The notes under the pieces were generated by a model. It had not been told where the DNA came from. It was given only the letters and a program-made list of their open reading frames with translations, and searched no databases. The position numbers and the translations under genes were made by a program. Shown here in pieces: positions 44,505 to 53,686 of a stretch of 64,000 nt of DNA. Source of the stretch: Lachnospiraceae bacterium (GTDB lineage Bacteria; Bacillota; Clostridia; Lachnospirales; Lachnospiraceae); assembly GCA_017446045.1 (NCBI GenBank), contig JAFSRP010000018.1, forward strand, positions 186,001 to 250,000, written 5' to 3'. Each line of letters opens with the position of its first letter. The stretch's first letter is position 1.

Positions 44505-44532
44505 TCAAAAAAGCCTGACGCGAAGGTCAGGC
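44505..44532 (-). terminator. Terminator after the nitroreductase gene
   Basis: GCCTGAC/GTCAGGC, a perfect 7-bp stem around CTTCGC read on the minus strand, followed by six T. It ends the minus-strand run that begins at the PfkB gene at 50613. Confidence 0.88.
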
Positions 44533-44563
44533 CCTGTAAGATCCGAAAGGTCATTGTTCACTA

Positions 44564-45382
44564 TCAGCTTCCGAAGGTATAGGAAGCTATGTACTGCAGA
44601 CCGTTTCCTGTCGGGATACCGGGATCAGCCTGATCAAAGACAGTTTCGATCCCGCACTCTCGTGCTCCCAGCACAAAATGGCAGAGCGCTATGCCCATAT
44701 CGATCTTCTGCAGGTCCCATCCGGATTCCGTAACGTAGCCCGGCGTGGGATATTCATAAAAATGCACTTTGTTTTCACAAAGGACAGCGCGCCAGGGCTG
44801 CTTGTTAACAGCAGAAGGTGCCAGCCTTACAGCTTCGAAAGCATCTTTTAGCGCGCCGGCTTTTTCTTCCGTCAGCGGCTTGCCGAAGTCTCCGTCAAAA
44901 AAAAGCTTTCCAAAATCGATCCTGCTGTCCGCTCTGACGCCTTTTCGCATTAGTATCTCCCGCAAAGACATCTTCTTTGCAGGATACCCGAGAGGACTGA
45001 CGCAGGGCATTACCTCGCCTTCTTCAAGATCCATCGCCTTTTCAAAAGCATTCCGGTCCATGGTCCCCGCGATCCATGTCGTCCCGAGTCCCAATGATTC
45101 GGCATATAGCACGATCCTCTCAAAAGCATACCCGAAGGCTTCTTCCGCATGGGGCACGACGCGCATTTTCCCTGCGATAAAAGTATCCGTGCCGGTGATC
45201 ACAGGGCACTTAAGCCCGTCTTCTTTTGCGTCGAGCAGCTTCCAGGTCACCGGGATCCCGTATGGATTATCGGCGTTTCCCGCAAAATCCATCACTTTCT
45301 GCGCGTCCTCCGGATGAAGCGGGCTCCCGTCATAGGTACGTACGCTGCGCCTGCTGCGTATGGATTCAAGATCACTCTTCAT
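44564..45382 (-). CDS. Nitroreductase-family protein (PF14512 type)
   Basis: A 272-residue FMN-binding-fold protein with two half-domains. The N-terminal IRSRRSVRTYDGSPL holds the FMN phosphate Arg residues, AESLGLGTTWIAG sits near 95, and the second half has AVRLAPSAVNKQPWRAV near 190 with the usual Ser-Asn-Gln-Pro-Trp flavin motif. The substrate is unknown. Its start overlaps the S41 gene end by 11 nt, so the two are translationally coupled although they have no obvious shared pathway. Confidence 0.85.
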   Translation of the reverse strand: MKSDLESIRSRRSVRTYDGSPLHPEDAQKVMDFAGNADNPYGIPVTWKLLDAKEDGLKCPVITGTDTFIAGKMRVVPHAEEAFGYAFERIVLYAESLGLGTTWIAGTMDRNAFEKAMDLEEGEVMPCVSPLGYPAKKMSLREILMRKGVRADSRIDFGKLFFDGDFGKPLTEEKAGALKDAFEAVRLAPSAVNKQPWRAVLCENKVHFYEYPTPGYVTESGWDLQKIDMGIALCHFVLGARECGIETVFDQADPGIPTGNGLQYIASYTFGS

Positions 45383-47504
45383 TTTTTCCTATCCTCTCAA
45401 GAAGCCTCTTCAGCAGTTCCGAAAGCTGTTCACCCCTTTTGTCATCGTCGTATCTGATCTCCGTCACACCGTTCTGGTACTGGTGTACAGCATCCGCGAT
45501 ACCCGCCGGATCGAACCACGGGACCTGCCCTGCGTCCATGAATGAAACCATCATGTTCAGATCTGGGACAGTCAATTTTTCATTGGACGTAAAGACACCG
45601 CCTTCCTTTGTTCCGAGCTTGAGCATGCCGGAATAAAAGGCACAGCGTCCATAAGCGTCAACAAAGGAACCGAGAACGCAGTCTCCGCCTCCCGGACGGG
45701 TTCCGATGATCTTTGCCAGTCCTTCCTTCTGGGCAAAGTACGGAAGCGCGTTTCCGCAGGAATAGGCACTGCCGCTGCACATGATATAGAAATCATATAG
45801 ACCGCCGAACCCGTCCTTGTCATCCGCGATCCCGTCCAGATTGGTATCGACATGATAGCATTCTTCCCTGTAATTTTCTGCCATCATATCCATGTCCGTG
45901 ATCTTTACCTCGCCGTCTTCGGAAAGGAAACCGAGGACTGCGATCAGGGCAGCAGCGCTGCCTCCTCCATTGTCGGAAATGTTGATGACGACATTTTTCA
46001 CTTCTTCATGCTTTTTGATATCCTCAAAGCATTCATGGAAAAATGCGAAAGTGCTCTTTGCCTTGTCTTCTTCATTGATCGGATCCAGATAGTAGGAAGG
46101 ATCCCTGTGCTGGTCATAATTAAACGCATCGAAATAGATCACAGCGGTATCGTCCGCATAATCCAGCCGCTCGCTGCCGTAATCTTTCGGCTTTACTCTC
46201 TTCAGAGAAAGTCCCCAGACGATCAGCGGTGCGATCTCGGGTATTTTCAGGCCCTTTTCCAGAAGAGCGCCCACGATAGCGTTTGTCACATCCTGTTTAT
46301 CTTCTTCCGTCTGGGGCGCTTCCTGTCCGAATAGTTCTTTTCCTTCTTCAGACTGCCTGATATCATCGGCGATCTCCTTGACATCGGAAATATCGGAAGG
46401 CACCGAATCAACAAAAACGGTCGTTGCGCTGATCATCGAGTCATGCCCGGAATCGAACAGATAGTTAAAAAGCAGAAACTCTGCTGTCATGGCCGAAGAC
46501 GGAATGGTGGAGCACATCGATGGCTTCGCGTTTATTCTCGTAAAATACTCATCGAATGTCGTGATATTTTTCTCTGCTTTGTGACCGAACGTAAGGTCAA
46601 GCAGCAGACAGACCGAATAGTAACCATATTCCGCGTAAGCCTTCGTGGTCTTCTTTTTCTTGCTGAACGGTCCGGAAAAGATCGCTTTCATATAGGGGCT
46701 GTCCTTGGATGCTTCATGCCCTTCTTCCCCGGCAAAGGCCTGGGCGCTGACAGCGTTGAAGTAATCTTTTCCGTTGTATGCCAGGACTGTGTTCATGCAG
46801 ACGCTGCCAAAGGTATTCTGCAGCGCCAGGAATGGCATCAGTACCGTGTCTTCATACAGGACCACGGGCATGTGGTACTCTTTCAGGGAGACCGTAAACG
46901 GCTTGGTCTTTTCCTGCGTGGACTTATTCTTGACCGACGCGGTGATCATGTCAAATTCATTGTTATCAAGGATCGCGCCGTCGATCTCACCGCCGATCGA
47001 ACGGAACCTTGCGGGGTTTTCAATACGGATCGTATCCGCCGCCGGGTCGATCACCGCTTCCGTGCCGTTCATGGTGATCTTCATGATCCCGTCTTCCACA
47101 CTGACCCGATCTTTGCCTTCACAGAGGATGTCCAGATAATCCGACGCGGAAATAAACGGAACGTCCCGGTAGCCTTTCACACCATAAGTCCGTATCGTAT
47201 GATACCTTCCGAGTGTCAGGTCCAGATAGACATGACTGTCCTCCCAGGTGACGGAAATATCTTCCGGACGGATCTCTTCCTCTCCGGACGCAGCATTGGA
47301 AAGCGTATATACTTCCTCTGCTTCGGTGCCATTAATTCCTTCTTTCTCTTCTTCCCCTGAAGCGGAAAGCGCTGCAACCGCTTCTTCCGACATCCTCGAA
47401 AAGCTGTCGGCAGTCTCTGCGGCAAGGGCAGCATTGCCATAACCAATACAGGAAATTGCCATGACCAGAGCCAGCCCGAAGCCGGCAAATCTCTTGAACT
47501 TCAT
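45372..47504 (-). CDS. Secreted S41-like peptidase
   Basis: A 710-residue exported protein: signal peptide to about residue 29 (ALAAE), an acidic spacer, a beta-rich region with a copper-amine-oxidase-like strand pattern (GYRDVPFISASDYLDIL), and a C-terminal S41 (tail-specific protease) domain. That domain shows VVINISDNGGGSAAA near 530 and MCSGSAYSCGNALPYFA near 580, where the second Ser is the likely nucleophile. No PDZ domain is evident. The start is set at ATG 47504 because GAGAGGA lies 9 nt before it; the earlier ATG at 47513 overlaps that site. Confidence 0.75.
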   Translation of the reverse strand: MKFKRFAGFGLALVMAISCIGYGNAALAAETADSFSRMSEEAVAALSASGEEEKEGINGTEAEEVYTLSNAASGEEEIRPEDISVTWEDSHVYLDLTLGRYHTIRTYGVKGYRDVPFISASDYLDILCEGKDRVSVEDGIMKITMNGTEAVIDPAADTIRIENPARFRSIGGEIDGAILDNNEFDMITASVKNKSTQEKTKPFTVSLKEYHMPVVLYEDTVLMPFLALQNTFGSVCMNTVLAYNGKDYFNAVSAQAFAGEEGHEASKDSPYMKAIFSGPFSKKKKTTKAYAEYGYYSVCLLLDLTFGHKAEKNITTFDEYFTRINAKPSMCSTIPSSAMTAEFLLFNYLFDSGHDSMISATTVFVDSVPSDISDVKEIADDIRQSEEGKELFGQEAPQTEEDKQDVTNAIVGALLEKGLKIPEIAPLIVWGLSLKRVKPKDYGSERLDYADDTAVIYFDAFNYDQHRDPSYYLDPINEEDKAKSTFAFFHECFEDIKKHEEVKNVVINISDNGGGSAAALIAVLGFLSEDGEVKITDMDMMAENYREECYHVDTNLDGIADDKDGFGGLYDFYIMCSGSAYSCGNALPYFAQKEGLAKIIGTRPGGGDCVLGSFVDAYGRCAFYSGMLKLGTKEGGVFTSNEKLTVPDLNMMVSFMDAGQVPWFDPAGIADAVHQYQNGVTEIRYDDDKRGEQLSELLKRLLERIGKNEE

Positions 47505-47561
47505 AAGTAACATTCCTCTCTGATCACATAAAAACAGGTGTCTTTTTCGTTGATTTTGCTT

Positions 47562-48731
47562 TCAGATCCTGATGACCTCAATTTCCATTTCTTTTGAACG
47601 GAACATGTAGGCTTTGCCGATATCCTGCTGGACCACAAGTACCTTCTTTGCGTATTTCCCGCCGAAGCGATCTGCGATGGTCTGCAGCTCATAGAGTGCC
47701 CTCAGCGTCTGCGTCGCGTTCAGATTGCCGCTCTTGCAGGAAATAAAGGTTGGGATGTTGCCCTCCAGCTTCAGAACGTCGATCTCATTCTGTACATCGA
47801 TACCGACCGGGCCCTGGATCACGCCATCCCAGTCAAGATGTACGCCGACCCGGCAGTCATCGCTGTTCTTCTTCTCAAGCTCATAAATATGGAGCTCCAG
47901 GATGCTCCCGCTGTCCCAGATGCAGTCTTTCAGGATCTCGTTTTTGAAGGAAAACTCATAGATATCGTCGTCATACTGCAGTCCGGTGATAATGCCGGCA
48001 TCTGCCAGGTCCTCCAGAATGACCTGAAGCCGGTGAAGGGAATTGACTCCGGAAGTAGACGCGTACAGCGCTTCAAGAACACCGACGGCCCTTTTGTGGA
48101 CCATCAGATGATCGTCCGGCACCATATTGTTACGGAGAAACTCAGAAAACGCGTTCCAGTGGGTATGGTGCCGCTCGGCGATCTCCCACAGCTTTCCGAG
48201 GTCTTCCGTGTTTTCTTCGGCTGCCTGTCCCTTCAGATCCTTCTGGAGCGTATAGTTGATGACCCCACCCTGCAGTCGTATATATTTGTCGAGGTCCAGC
48301 CGGAAACCGCTCTCCGGCGCAAGCTCCGACATCCTCTTTCCCGCTCCTGTTTCCAGTTCCGTCAGCTTGTTTGTCTCAATGTCATAAAAATGGACCGGCA
48401 GGCGGAATTCTCTTGCCAGCATACCGAAAGCGACGAGGATCACACTCTGACCACCGGTGATATCAAAGAACAGGTTGTTCTTCTGACCGAGTTCCAGCTC
48501 AATAGCTTTGCGCATCATATCCAGCGTGGAATCCAGCTTTCCGCGGGACAGGGTATGGAACACTACGCGCTGTACGCCGCAGTAGTCTTTGAGAAATGCT
48601 TCTGTTGATGCCTTCCGTCGTTCGACGATTTCGTGAAACCCGAAAAAGACCGCCTTATCCATGCGGTAATTCATACAGGTCACAACATTTTCAAGGGGTT
48701 CTTCCGAGAGAAACTCAAACTCTACATTCAT
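47562..48731 (-). CDS. CARF-domain nuclease of the DUF1887 (Card1/Can2-like) family
   Basis: A 389-residue protein. The N-terminal 140 residues match a CARF-type ligand domain (FLSEEPLENVV; NNLFFDITGGQSVILVAFGML, with DITGG at 90-94). A winged-helix-like middle follows at about 205-265. The C-terminal part is PD-(D/E)xK nuclease-like, with Glu279 (SILELHIY), NEID at 315-318 and SCKSGN with Lys333. Card1 and Can2 are cyclic-tetra-adenylate-activated nucleases of type III CRISPR immunity. No cas gene or array is in this window, so the activator here is unknown. It lies 12 nt after the degV gene and 57 nt before the S41 gene. Confidence 0.85.
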   Translation of the reverse strand: MNVEFEFLSEEPLENVVTCMNYRMDKAVFFGFHEIVERRKASTEAFLKDYCGVQRVVFHTLSRGKLDSTLDMMRKAIELELGQKNNLFFDITGGQSVILVAFGMLAREFRLPVHFYDIETNKLTELETGAGKRMSELAPESGFRLDLDKYIRLQGGVINYTLQKDLKGQAAEENTEDLGKLWEIAERHHTHWNAFSEFLRNNMVPDDHLMVHKRAVGVLEALYASTSGVNSLHRLQVILEDLADAGIITGLQYDDDIYEFSFKNEILKDCIWDSGSILELHIYELEKKNSDDCRVGVHLDWDGVIQGPVGIDVQNEIDVLKLEGNIPTFISCKSGNLNATQTLRALYELQTIADRFGGKYAKKVLVVQQDIGKAYMFRSKEMEIEVIRI

Positions 48732-48743
48732 AGTGTTTTGATG

Positions 48744-49613
48744 TCAGACCGGTTTGCAGGATACTCCAATGCCGAGCGCACCCGGCCCGCTGTGGCAGCA
48801 GACTCCGAGGGATAGATAATCACTCAGGATAGGAACACCGGGAAAAGCCTCCTGTACCTGCCGGATCCAGTTTTGATTTCCTTCAGGATCGGCGCTGGTA
48901 GCCGTCATCAGATGATACGCGCCCTTCTCGTAATGCTCCCGGAAACGCGTCTGCAGATCGTTTTTTATCATTTCGATCATCATCAGCCGTGCCCTCTGCA
49001 TACCATGGGCGTTGCGGTGCGGGACCAGCAGCCCGGTATCGAGCTTCAGGATCGGCTTGATCTGGAGGAGGGTACCGGCCATCGCGGTGAAGGAACTGAT
49101 CCTTCCGCCGCGCTTCAGATACTCAAGCGTATCCACAGCCAGGTAGATGATCTCCCGGTCACGGTACTCTTCCAGTTTTGCCCGGATCCTTGTCGCATCC
49201 CATCCCAATTCGATCATACGGAGCGCATCGAGGATGGTGCAGTGCATCGGTGTCGATACCCTGCCGTTATCTACAACAAATACACGGTCCCTGTATGGTT
49301 CCTCTCCCGCAAGGACCGCTGCGTTTGCGCAGGAACTGCTCAGTCCGCTGCTGATCGGCATGTAAAGGATCTGGTCATACTCTTCCAGCGCCCTGTTCCA
49401 GACGGACATGACTGTCTCAGGCGAGGGCTGGGATGTCGAAAGCGTGACACCCAAAGAAAGCATTTTCAAAAATGCTTCCCTGCTAATGTCGACATTCTCA
49501 TGGTAATCCCTGCCGTCTATGCAGAACGGCATATTCAGAAGAATGACGCCGAGGCGTTTCGCTTCTTCGGGGGTGATGCTGCAGTGGCTGTCCGCCACGA
49601 TTCCTATCTTCAT
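48744..49613 (-). CDS. DegV-family fatty-acid-binding protein
   Basis: A 289-residue protein of the DegV (FakB) fold, which holds a fatty acid for FakA-type kinases. Signatures seen are KIGIVADSHCSITPEEA, STSQPSPE near 60, PISSGLSSSCANAA near 86 and LKRGGRISS near 166. FakA is not in the window. It starts 7 nt after the PfkB stop and is followed after 12 nt by the CARF nuclease gene, so the three are very probably one transcript. Confidence 0.9.
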   Translation of the reverse strand: MKIGIVADSHCSITPEEAKRLGVILLNMPFCIDGRDYHENVDISREAFLKMLSLGVTLSTSQPSPETVMSVWNRALEEYDQILYMPISSGLSSSCANAAVLAGEEPYRDRVFVVDNGRVSTPMHCTILDALRMIELGWDATRIRAKLEEYRDREIIYLAVDTLEYLKRGGRISSFTAMAGTLLQIKPILKLDTGLLVPHRNAHGMQRARLMMIEMIKNDLQTRFREHYEKGAYHLMTATSADPEGNQNWIRQVQEAFPGVPILSDYLSLGVCCHSGPGALGIGVSCKPV

Positions 49614-49620
49614 GGGTTCA

Positions 49621-50613
49621 TTATATAGTATAACTTGATATATGTGAATCTGTTATTTCAATGTCAAATTCCGCCGGCATAAAGCGAGGACAGACATTTT
49701 CGTCCGTGACAATGACAGAAGCCGCCAGCCGTGTGCCGATGGCGCAGGCCTCCCCGAGGGTCTTTCCGTAGGTGAGTCCGATCGCCACGCCCGAAAAGAA
49801 TGCGTCGCCGCAGCCGGTCGTATCATTCACATCTACTTTCATCGGCGGACAGAAGCCGCAGCTGCCGCCTTCCGTGCCGGCAGGTATCTCTTCTGTGCTT
49901 CCTCCGGTCTCTGCGTAGACAGCGCCTTTGGCGCCCATGGTCACCACCATGCGGGGGATCTGTGCCTGGCGGATGCGCCGCAGGATCTTCTCCTTCAGTT
50001 CCTCCGGTTCCATGTGTTCATAGTCTTCCGAAAACAGGATCCCTGCTTCCTGTACGTTGCATACGATGCAGTCGATCCGTTTCAGCAGATCCCTGCGTTC
50101 CACGGCGATGCTCATATTGGAGACAGGTGCGTATACCTCCTTGCCATATTTTTCGGCAAGCGTGAGGACCCTTTTCAGGATCGGGGTCTCGATATCGAAC
50201 TCCACCGCGATGCTGTCGGCCCCCGCAAAGATCTCATCTCCTTTTTCATCCAGGATATTGCCGATCTCACCGAGATCCGGCCGCTTAGAAATGGATGCGA
50301 CCACATCCCCACTGTTGTCAAAGACAGCCAGCCAGGTCCCGAGACCGTCCTCCGTACGGCGTATATAGTCGGTGTTGCACTGGTGTTTCTGGAGCTTCTC
50401 GATGACGTCGGTACTGATTCCGCTCTGATCCACAACCGTTACCAGTGTGGGACGCAGTTCCACATTCGCAATATCCTCGGCGATATTGCGGCAGACGCCG
50501 CCATGGACCTGTACGACCCGGCCCGAATTGCGTCCCGCGGGGATATACTGGCTCAGGGGATACCCCTTGATGTCAACAAAGGTTGCTCCTATTACAACGA
50601 TGCCGGTCTTCAT
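49621..50613 (-). CDS. PfkB-family carbohydrate/nucleoside kinase
   Basis: A 330-residue ribokinase-fold kinase: N-terminal VVIGATFVDIKGYP, GGVCRNIAEDIANV, and the catalytic VNDTTGCGDAFFSG near residue 270 with the Asp base. The N-terminal pattern resembles pseudouridine and adenosine-type kinases of the family, but context gives no substrate. GGAGAGGGAC lies just before the ATG. It heads the minus-strand run towards degV and the CARF nuclease gene and is divergent from the split transketolase. Confidence 0.85.
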   Translation of the reverse strand: MKTGIVVIGATFVDIKGYPLSQYIPAGRNSGRVVQVHGGVCRNIAEDIANVELRPTLVTVVDQSGISTDVIEKLQKHQCNTDYIRRTEDGLGTWLAVFDNSGDVVASISKRPDLGEIGNILDEKGDEIFAGADSIAVEFDIETPILKRVLTLAEKYGKEVYAPVSNMSIAVERRDLLKRIDCIVCNVQEAGILFSEDYEHMEPEELKEKILRRIRQAQIPRMVVTMGAKGAVYAETGGSTEEIPAGTEGGSCGFCPPMKVDVNDTTGCGDAFFSGVAIGLTYGKTLGEACAIGTRLAASVIVTDENVCPRFMPAEFDIEITDSHISSYTI

Positions 50614-50675
50614 ACGGTCCCTCTCCTGATGCTGACAAAAGCGCTGATGATACGCGCACTCCTTCTTACTTTATC

Positions 50676-50764
50676 AGTATAGCTCGAAATTTCCGAAATT
50701 GATACAAATTAATGCGGGCAAGGCAAAGGATATTGCTCCCCGCCGGTCCGCATTGTGGTATAAT
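50676..50764. promoter_or_regulatory. Divergent promoter region, PfkB gene / transketolase
   Basis: On the plus strand TGTGGTATAAT (50754-50764) is a clear extended -10 for the transketolase pair. On the minus strand TATACT (50681-50676) is a weaker -10 for the PfkB run. No good -35 accompanies either. Confidence 0.5.
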
Positions 50765-50815
50765 GAGTTCTGTAAATGTTCCGTAGTATTACACATATCC
50801 GGAGGTATGATTCGA

Positions 50816-51661
50816 ATGAATGCAGAAGAAAAAATCCGTTTGCAGCAGTTCGCCATTGACATCCGCAAGCAGATCATCCGTGAGATGGGCTCCCTGGGAG
50901 CCGGTCATCTCGGCGGCAATCTCTCGATTGCGGATATCGTGGCCGTACTGTATGGCAGCGAAATGAAATATGATCCCGCGGATCCGAAAATGAAGGATCG
51001 TGACATCCTGATCTGCTCTAAAGGCCACGCAGGCCCCTGTCTGTACGGTGCCCTGGCGCTGAAGGGATTTATTCCCATGGAGCGCCTGGATACCTTAAAC
51101 CGCGGCGGCACCGAGCTTCCGAGCCACTGTGACCGCCTGCATGTGCCGGGTATTGAGATGACCACAGGTTCCCTCGGACAGGGTTTCTCCGCTGCCTGCG
51201 GCATGGCGCTGGCCGCACACCTCGATGAGGACGGCCGTACCGTGTACTGCATCATCGGCGACGGCGAGTCCCAGGAAGGCCAGATCTGGGAAGCGGTCCT
51301 CTTTGCGGCACAGCAGAAGCTTGACAACCTGATCCTCTTTGTGGACTACAACAAAGCGCAGCTGGACGGATGGACCCGGGATATCTGCGACATGGGTGAT
51401 TACGTGGATAAATTCCACGCATTCGGATGGCATACCGCGGAGATCGACGGTCATGACGTTGAGGCGATCAAAACGGCTGTCGATGCCGCCAAGGCAGACC
51501 ACACCGGCCGTCCGCACGTGATCGTCTGCAATACCATCAAGGGTTACGGCGTGTCCTTTACAAAGCCGAATGCCTGCCATCATGTAAACTTTACGCCCGA
51601 ACTGGTCGAACAGTGCCAGAAGGAACTCGACGCTGCCAGGGCTGCTCTGACTGCGAAATAA
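50816..51661 (+). CDS. Transketolase, N-terminal (TPP-binding) subunit
   Basis: A 281-residue protein equal to the N-terminal third of a full transketolase: IRKQIIREMGSLGAGHLGGNLS, SKGHAGPCLYGAL, TGSLGQGFSAACGMAL, and the TPP/Mg motif GDGESQEGQIWEA with the partner DYNKAQLDGW. It moves two-carbon ketol units in the pentose phosphate pathway together with the subunit encoded downstream. GGAGG at 50801-50805 suits ATG 50816 (10 nt) better than the in-frame ATG 50807. The frame is open to 50699. Confidence 0.94.
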   Translation: MNAEEKIRLQQFAIDIRKQIIREMGSLGAGHLGGNLSIADIVAVLYGSEMKYDPADPKMKDRDILICSKGHAGPCLYGALALKGFIPMERLDTLNRGGTELPSHCDRLHVPGIEMTTGSLGQGFSAACGMALAAHLDEDGRTVYCIIGDGESQEGQIWEAVLFAAQQKLDNLILFVDYNKAQLDGWTRDICDMGDYVDKFHAFGWHTAEIDGHDVEAIKTAVDAAKADHTGRPHVIVCNTIKGYGVSFTKPNACHHVNFTPELVEQCQKELDAARAALTAK

Positions 51662-51676
51662 GAAGGAGGATATACC

Positions 51677-52666
51677 ATGTCATATAAAGTACTGGAGAAC
51701 AAAACGACAGCAGATGTGACCATGACCTCCGTCTACGTCGACCATATCAAAGCCCTGATGGCGAAAGATCCTGCAGTAATGGAACTGGAGTCCGATCTCG
51801 GCGGATCTCTTCTCGGTGCCCCGGCAATGAAAGAGATCTACGAGAAGTTCCCGAAGCAGCTGATCAACTGCGGCATTCAGGAAGCCAATATGATCAGCGT
51901 CGCAGCCGGGCTTTCTCTGATGGGCCGTAAACCTTTCGCGCATTCTTTTGCGGCCTTTGTCTCCCGCCGCGCCACAGATCAGGCTTTTATCAGCGGTGCG
52001 TATGCGGGTTCCAATGTCCGGATCGTGGGAACGGATCCCGGTGTCTCCGCCCAGCTGAACGGCGGCACCCACATGCCCTTTGAGGACGTGGCGATCTTCC
52101 GTGCCTTTCCGAATATGACTGTTATCGAGCCTACCGATCCCGTTATGCTCGGAAACATCATTGACCAGGTAGCGGACCGTTACGGTATGTTCTATATCAG
52201 GCTCTTCCGTAAAAACGCGCTCCGTGTCTACGAAGAAGGCTCCACTTTCGAGATCGGAAAGGCAAATCTGCTCCGGGAAGGCAGTGACCTTACGATCATC
52301 ACGGCCGGTGCCGTAATGATGCCGGAAGTCCTCAAAGCAGCCGACTTACTGTCTGCAGAAGGTATTGAAGCACGGATCCTGGATATGTTCACTATCAAAC
52401 CCATCGACGCTGACGCGATCCTGGCAGCCGCTTCGGAGACCGGCGCGATCGTCACGGCTGAGAACCATAATATCATCAACGGTCTCGGTTCTGCCGTGGC
52501 AGAAGTCATCACGACCAGGGGCACCTGCTTCACCCCCATCGAAATGGTAGGCGTACAGGACCGTTTCGGTCAGGTCGGCCCGCTGGCTTATCTGAAAGAA
52601 GCTTACCATTTGACAGCTGAAGATATTGCCGCAGCTGCAAAGCGCGCAGTCGGACGCAAAGGCTGA
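51677..52666 (+). CDS. Transketolase, C-terminal subunit
   Basis: A 329-residue protein holding the pyrimidine-binding and C-terminal domains of transketolase. It shows the catalytic-Glu region FPKQLINCGIQEANMISVAAGL, FAHSFAAFVSRRATDQ, the Leu/His-rich GVSAQLNGGTHMPFEDVAIFRA and AENHNIINGLGSAVAEVI. It must pair with the upstream gene, 15 nt away; AAGGAGG lies 10 nt before its ATG. Split transketolases are common in Clostridia and archaea. A bidirectional terminator follows. Confidence 0.94.
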   Translation: MSYKVLENKTTADVTMTSVYVDHIKALMAKDPAVMELESDLGGSLLGAPAMKEIYEKFPKQLINCGIQEANMISVAAGLSLMGRKPFAHSFAAFVSRRATDQAFISGAYAGSNVRIVGTDPGVSAQLNGGTHMPFEDVAIFRAFPNMTVIEPTDPVMLGNIIDQVADRYGMFYIRLFRKNALRVYEEGSTFEIGKANLLREGSDLTIITAGAVMMPEVLKAADLLSAEGIEARILDMFTIKPIDADAILAAASETGAIVTAENHNIINGLGSAVAEVITTRGTCFTPIEMVGVQDRFGQVGPLAYLKEAYHLTAEDIAAAAKRAVGRKG

Positions 52667-52699
52667 TCGGTATGTGATCTGTCCGACTAGATATAGTAC

Positions 52700-52748
52700 A
52701 AAAGCGGATGCCTGAAGTGACCCTTTTCACTCCGGGCATCCGCTTTTA
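52700..52748. terminator. Bidirectional terminator, transketolase / HAD gene
   Basis: AAAAGCGGATGCC/GGCATCCGCTTTT outer stem with an inner AGTGA/TCACT stem (52716-52720 and 52727-52731). T-runs result on both strands, fitting the convergent genes on either side. Confidence 0.9.
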
Positions 52749-52785
52749 CTATTATTCCGTCGATCTTTGTCCGATCTATCGTCTG

Positions 52786-53676
52786 CTAAACTATCTTCAA
52801 CAGCTCTTCTACTATTACCGCTACACCGTCCTCATCGCAGCTTGCTGTCTGCAAAACAGCAGCTTCCGTGGCTGCCGGATGCGCATTGCCCATGGCAACG
52901 CCCCAGGCCGCTGCGCGAAGCATGGGAATGTCATTCAGGCTGTCACCAAACGCCATTAGACCGGAACGGGAAATACCGAGGTGATCTGCAAGAGCTTTCA
53001 GCGCAAGGCCTTTATCTGCCGCACTGCTGTTGACCTCAATATTGTTCGGGAGCGACGACGTGACAGAAAAATCAGGAAATCTCTCTGCAAGTTCGTGCAG
53101 CAGATAGTCTCTGTACGGGACGTCATTCCTGGTGAACAGCTGCAGTTTCTGCGGTCGGTATCCTCCCTCCAGAATATACCGTTTCAGCTCAGGGACAGGC
53201 TTTCGCAGCTCTCTTACCATCTTGAGAGAGTGAATATTGGATATATACTCTCCCGCCTTTTCCTGCATGGAACCGGTCATGTATCCCCAACTGTCGATAT
53301 AGCAGTCATAGATGACCGGAAGATCATCCAGATACTCAAAAAATGCCAGTGCGTCCTGTGTGTCGATCTCGGCGGTATAGATCTTTTCACCGGTGATGCT
53401 GTCTATAACGAGAGCGCCATTGATCAGTATGCAATATCTGACGTGATCCAGTGCGCGAACATCTTCCGGCATGCCGCTGTAAAAACGTCCTGTGGCCGGC
53501 ACGATCTCAATGCCTGCGGCAGCTGCAGCTGAAAGCGCTTCGCGGTTTCTTTGTGTCAGTCTCTTATCGGAAGTCAACAGCGTACCGTCCAGATCCAAAG
53601 CGATCAGACGTATCTGTCCCGGGCTTGGAAAAATCTTTTCAGGCGAAGTATCTGCCGTCCGGAACTTCATCTGCAT
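52786..53676 (-). CDS. Cof-type HAD phosphatase
   Basis: A 296-residue HAD hydrolase of the Cof/YidA type: motif I IALDLDGTLLTSDKRL near residue 27, motif II PATGRFYSG, a C2 cap, Lys in SSAADKGLALKAL, and motif IV AFGDSLNDIPML near 243. Family members dephosphorylate sugar phosphates or flavin nucleotides. ATG 53676 is chosen because AGGAG lies 6 nt before it, overlapping the end of the lipoprotein gene. The longer frame to 53745 would overlap that gene. It is the last gene of a four-gene minus-strand run. Confidence 0.88.
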   Translation of the reverse strand: MQMKFRTADTSPEKIFPSPGQIRLIALDLDGTLLTSDKRLTQRNREALSAAAAAGIEIVPATGRFYSGMPEDVRALDHVRYCILINGALVIDSITGEKIYTAEIDTQDALAFFEYLDDLPVIYDCYIDSWGYMTGSMQEKAGEYISNIHSLKMVRELRKPVPELKRYILEGGYRPQKLQLFTRNDVPYRDYLLHELAERFPDFSVTSSLPNNIEVNSSAADKGLALKALADHLGISRSGLMAFGDSLNDIPMLRAAAWGVAMGNAHPAATEAAVLQTASCDEDGVAVIVEELLKIV

Positions 53677-53686
53677 CAGGATCTCC

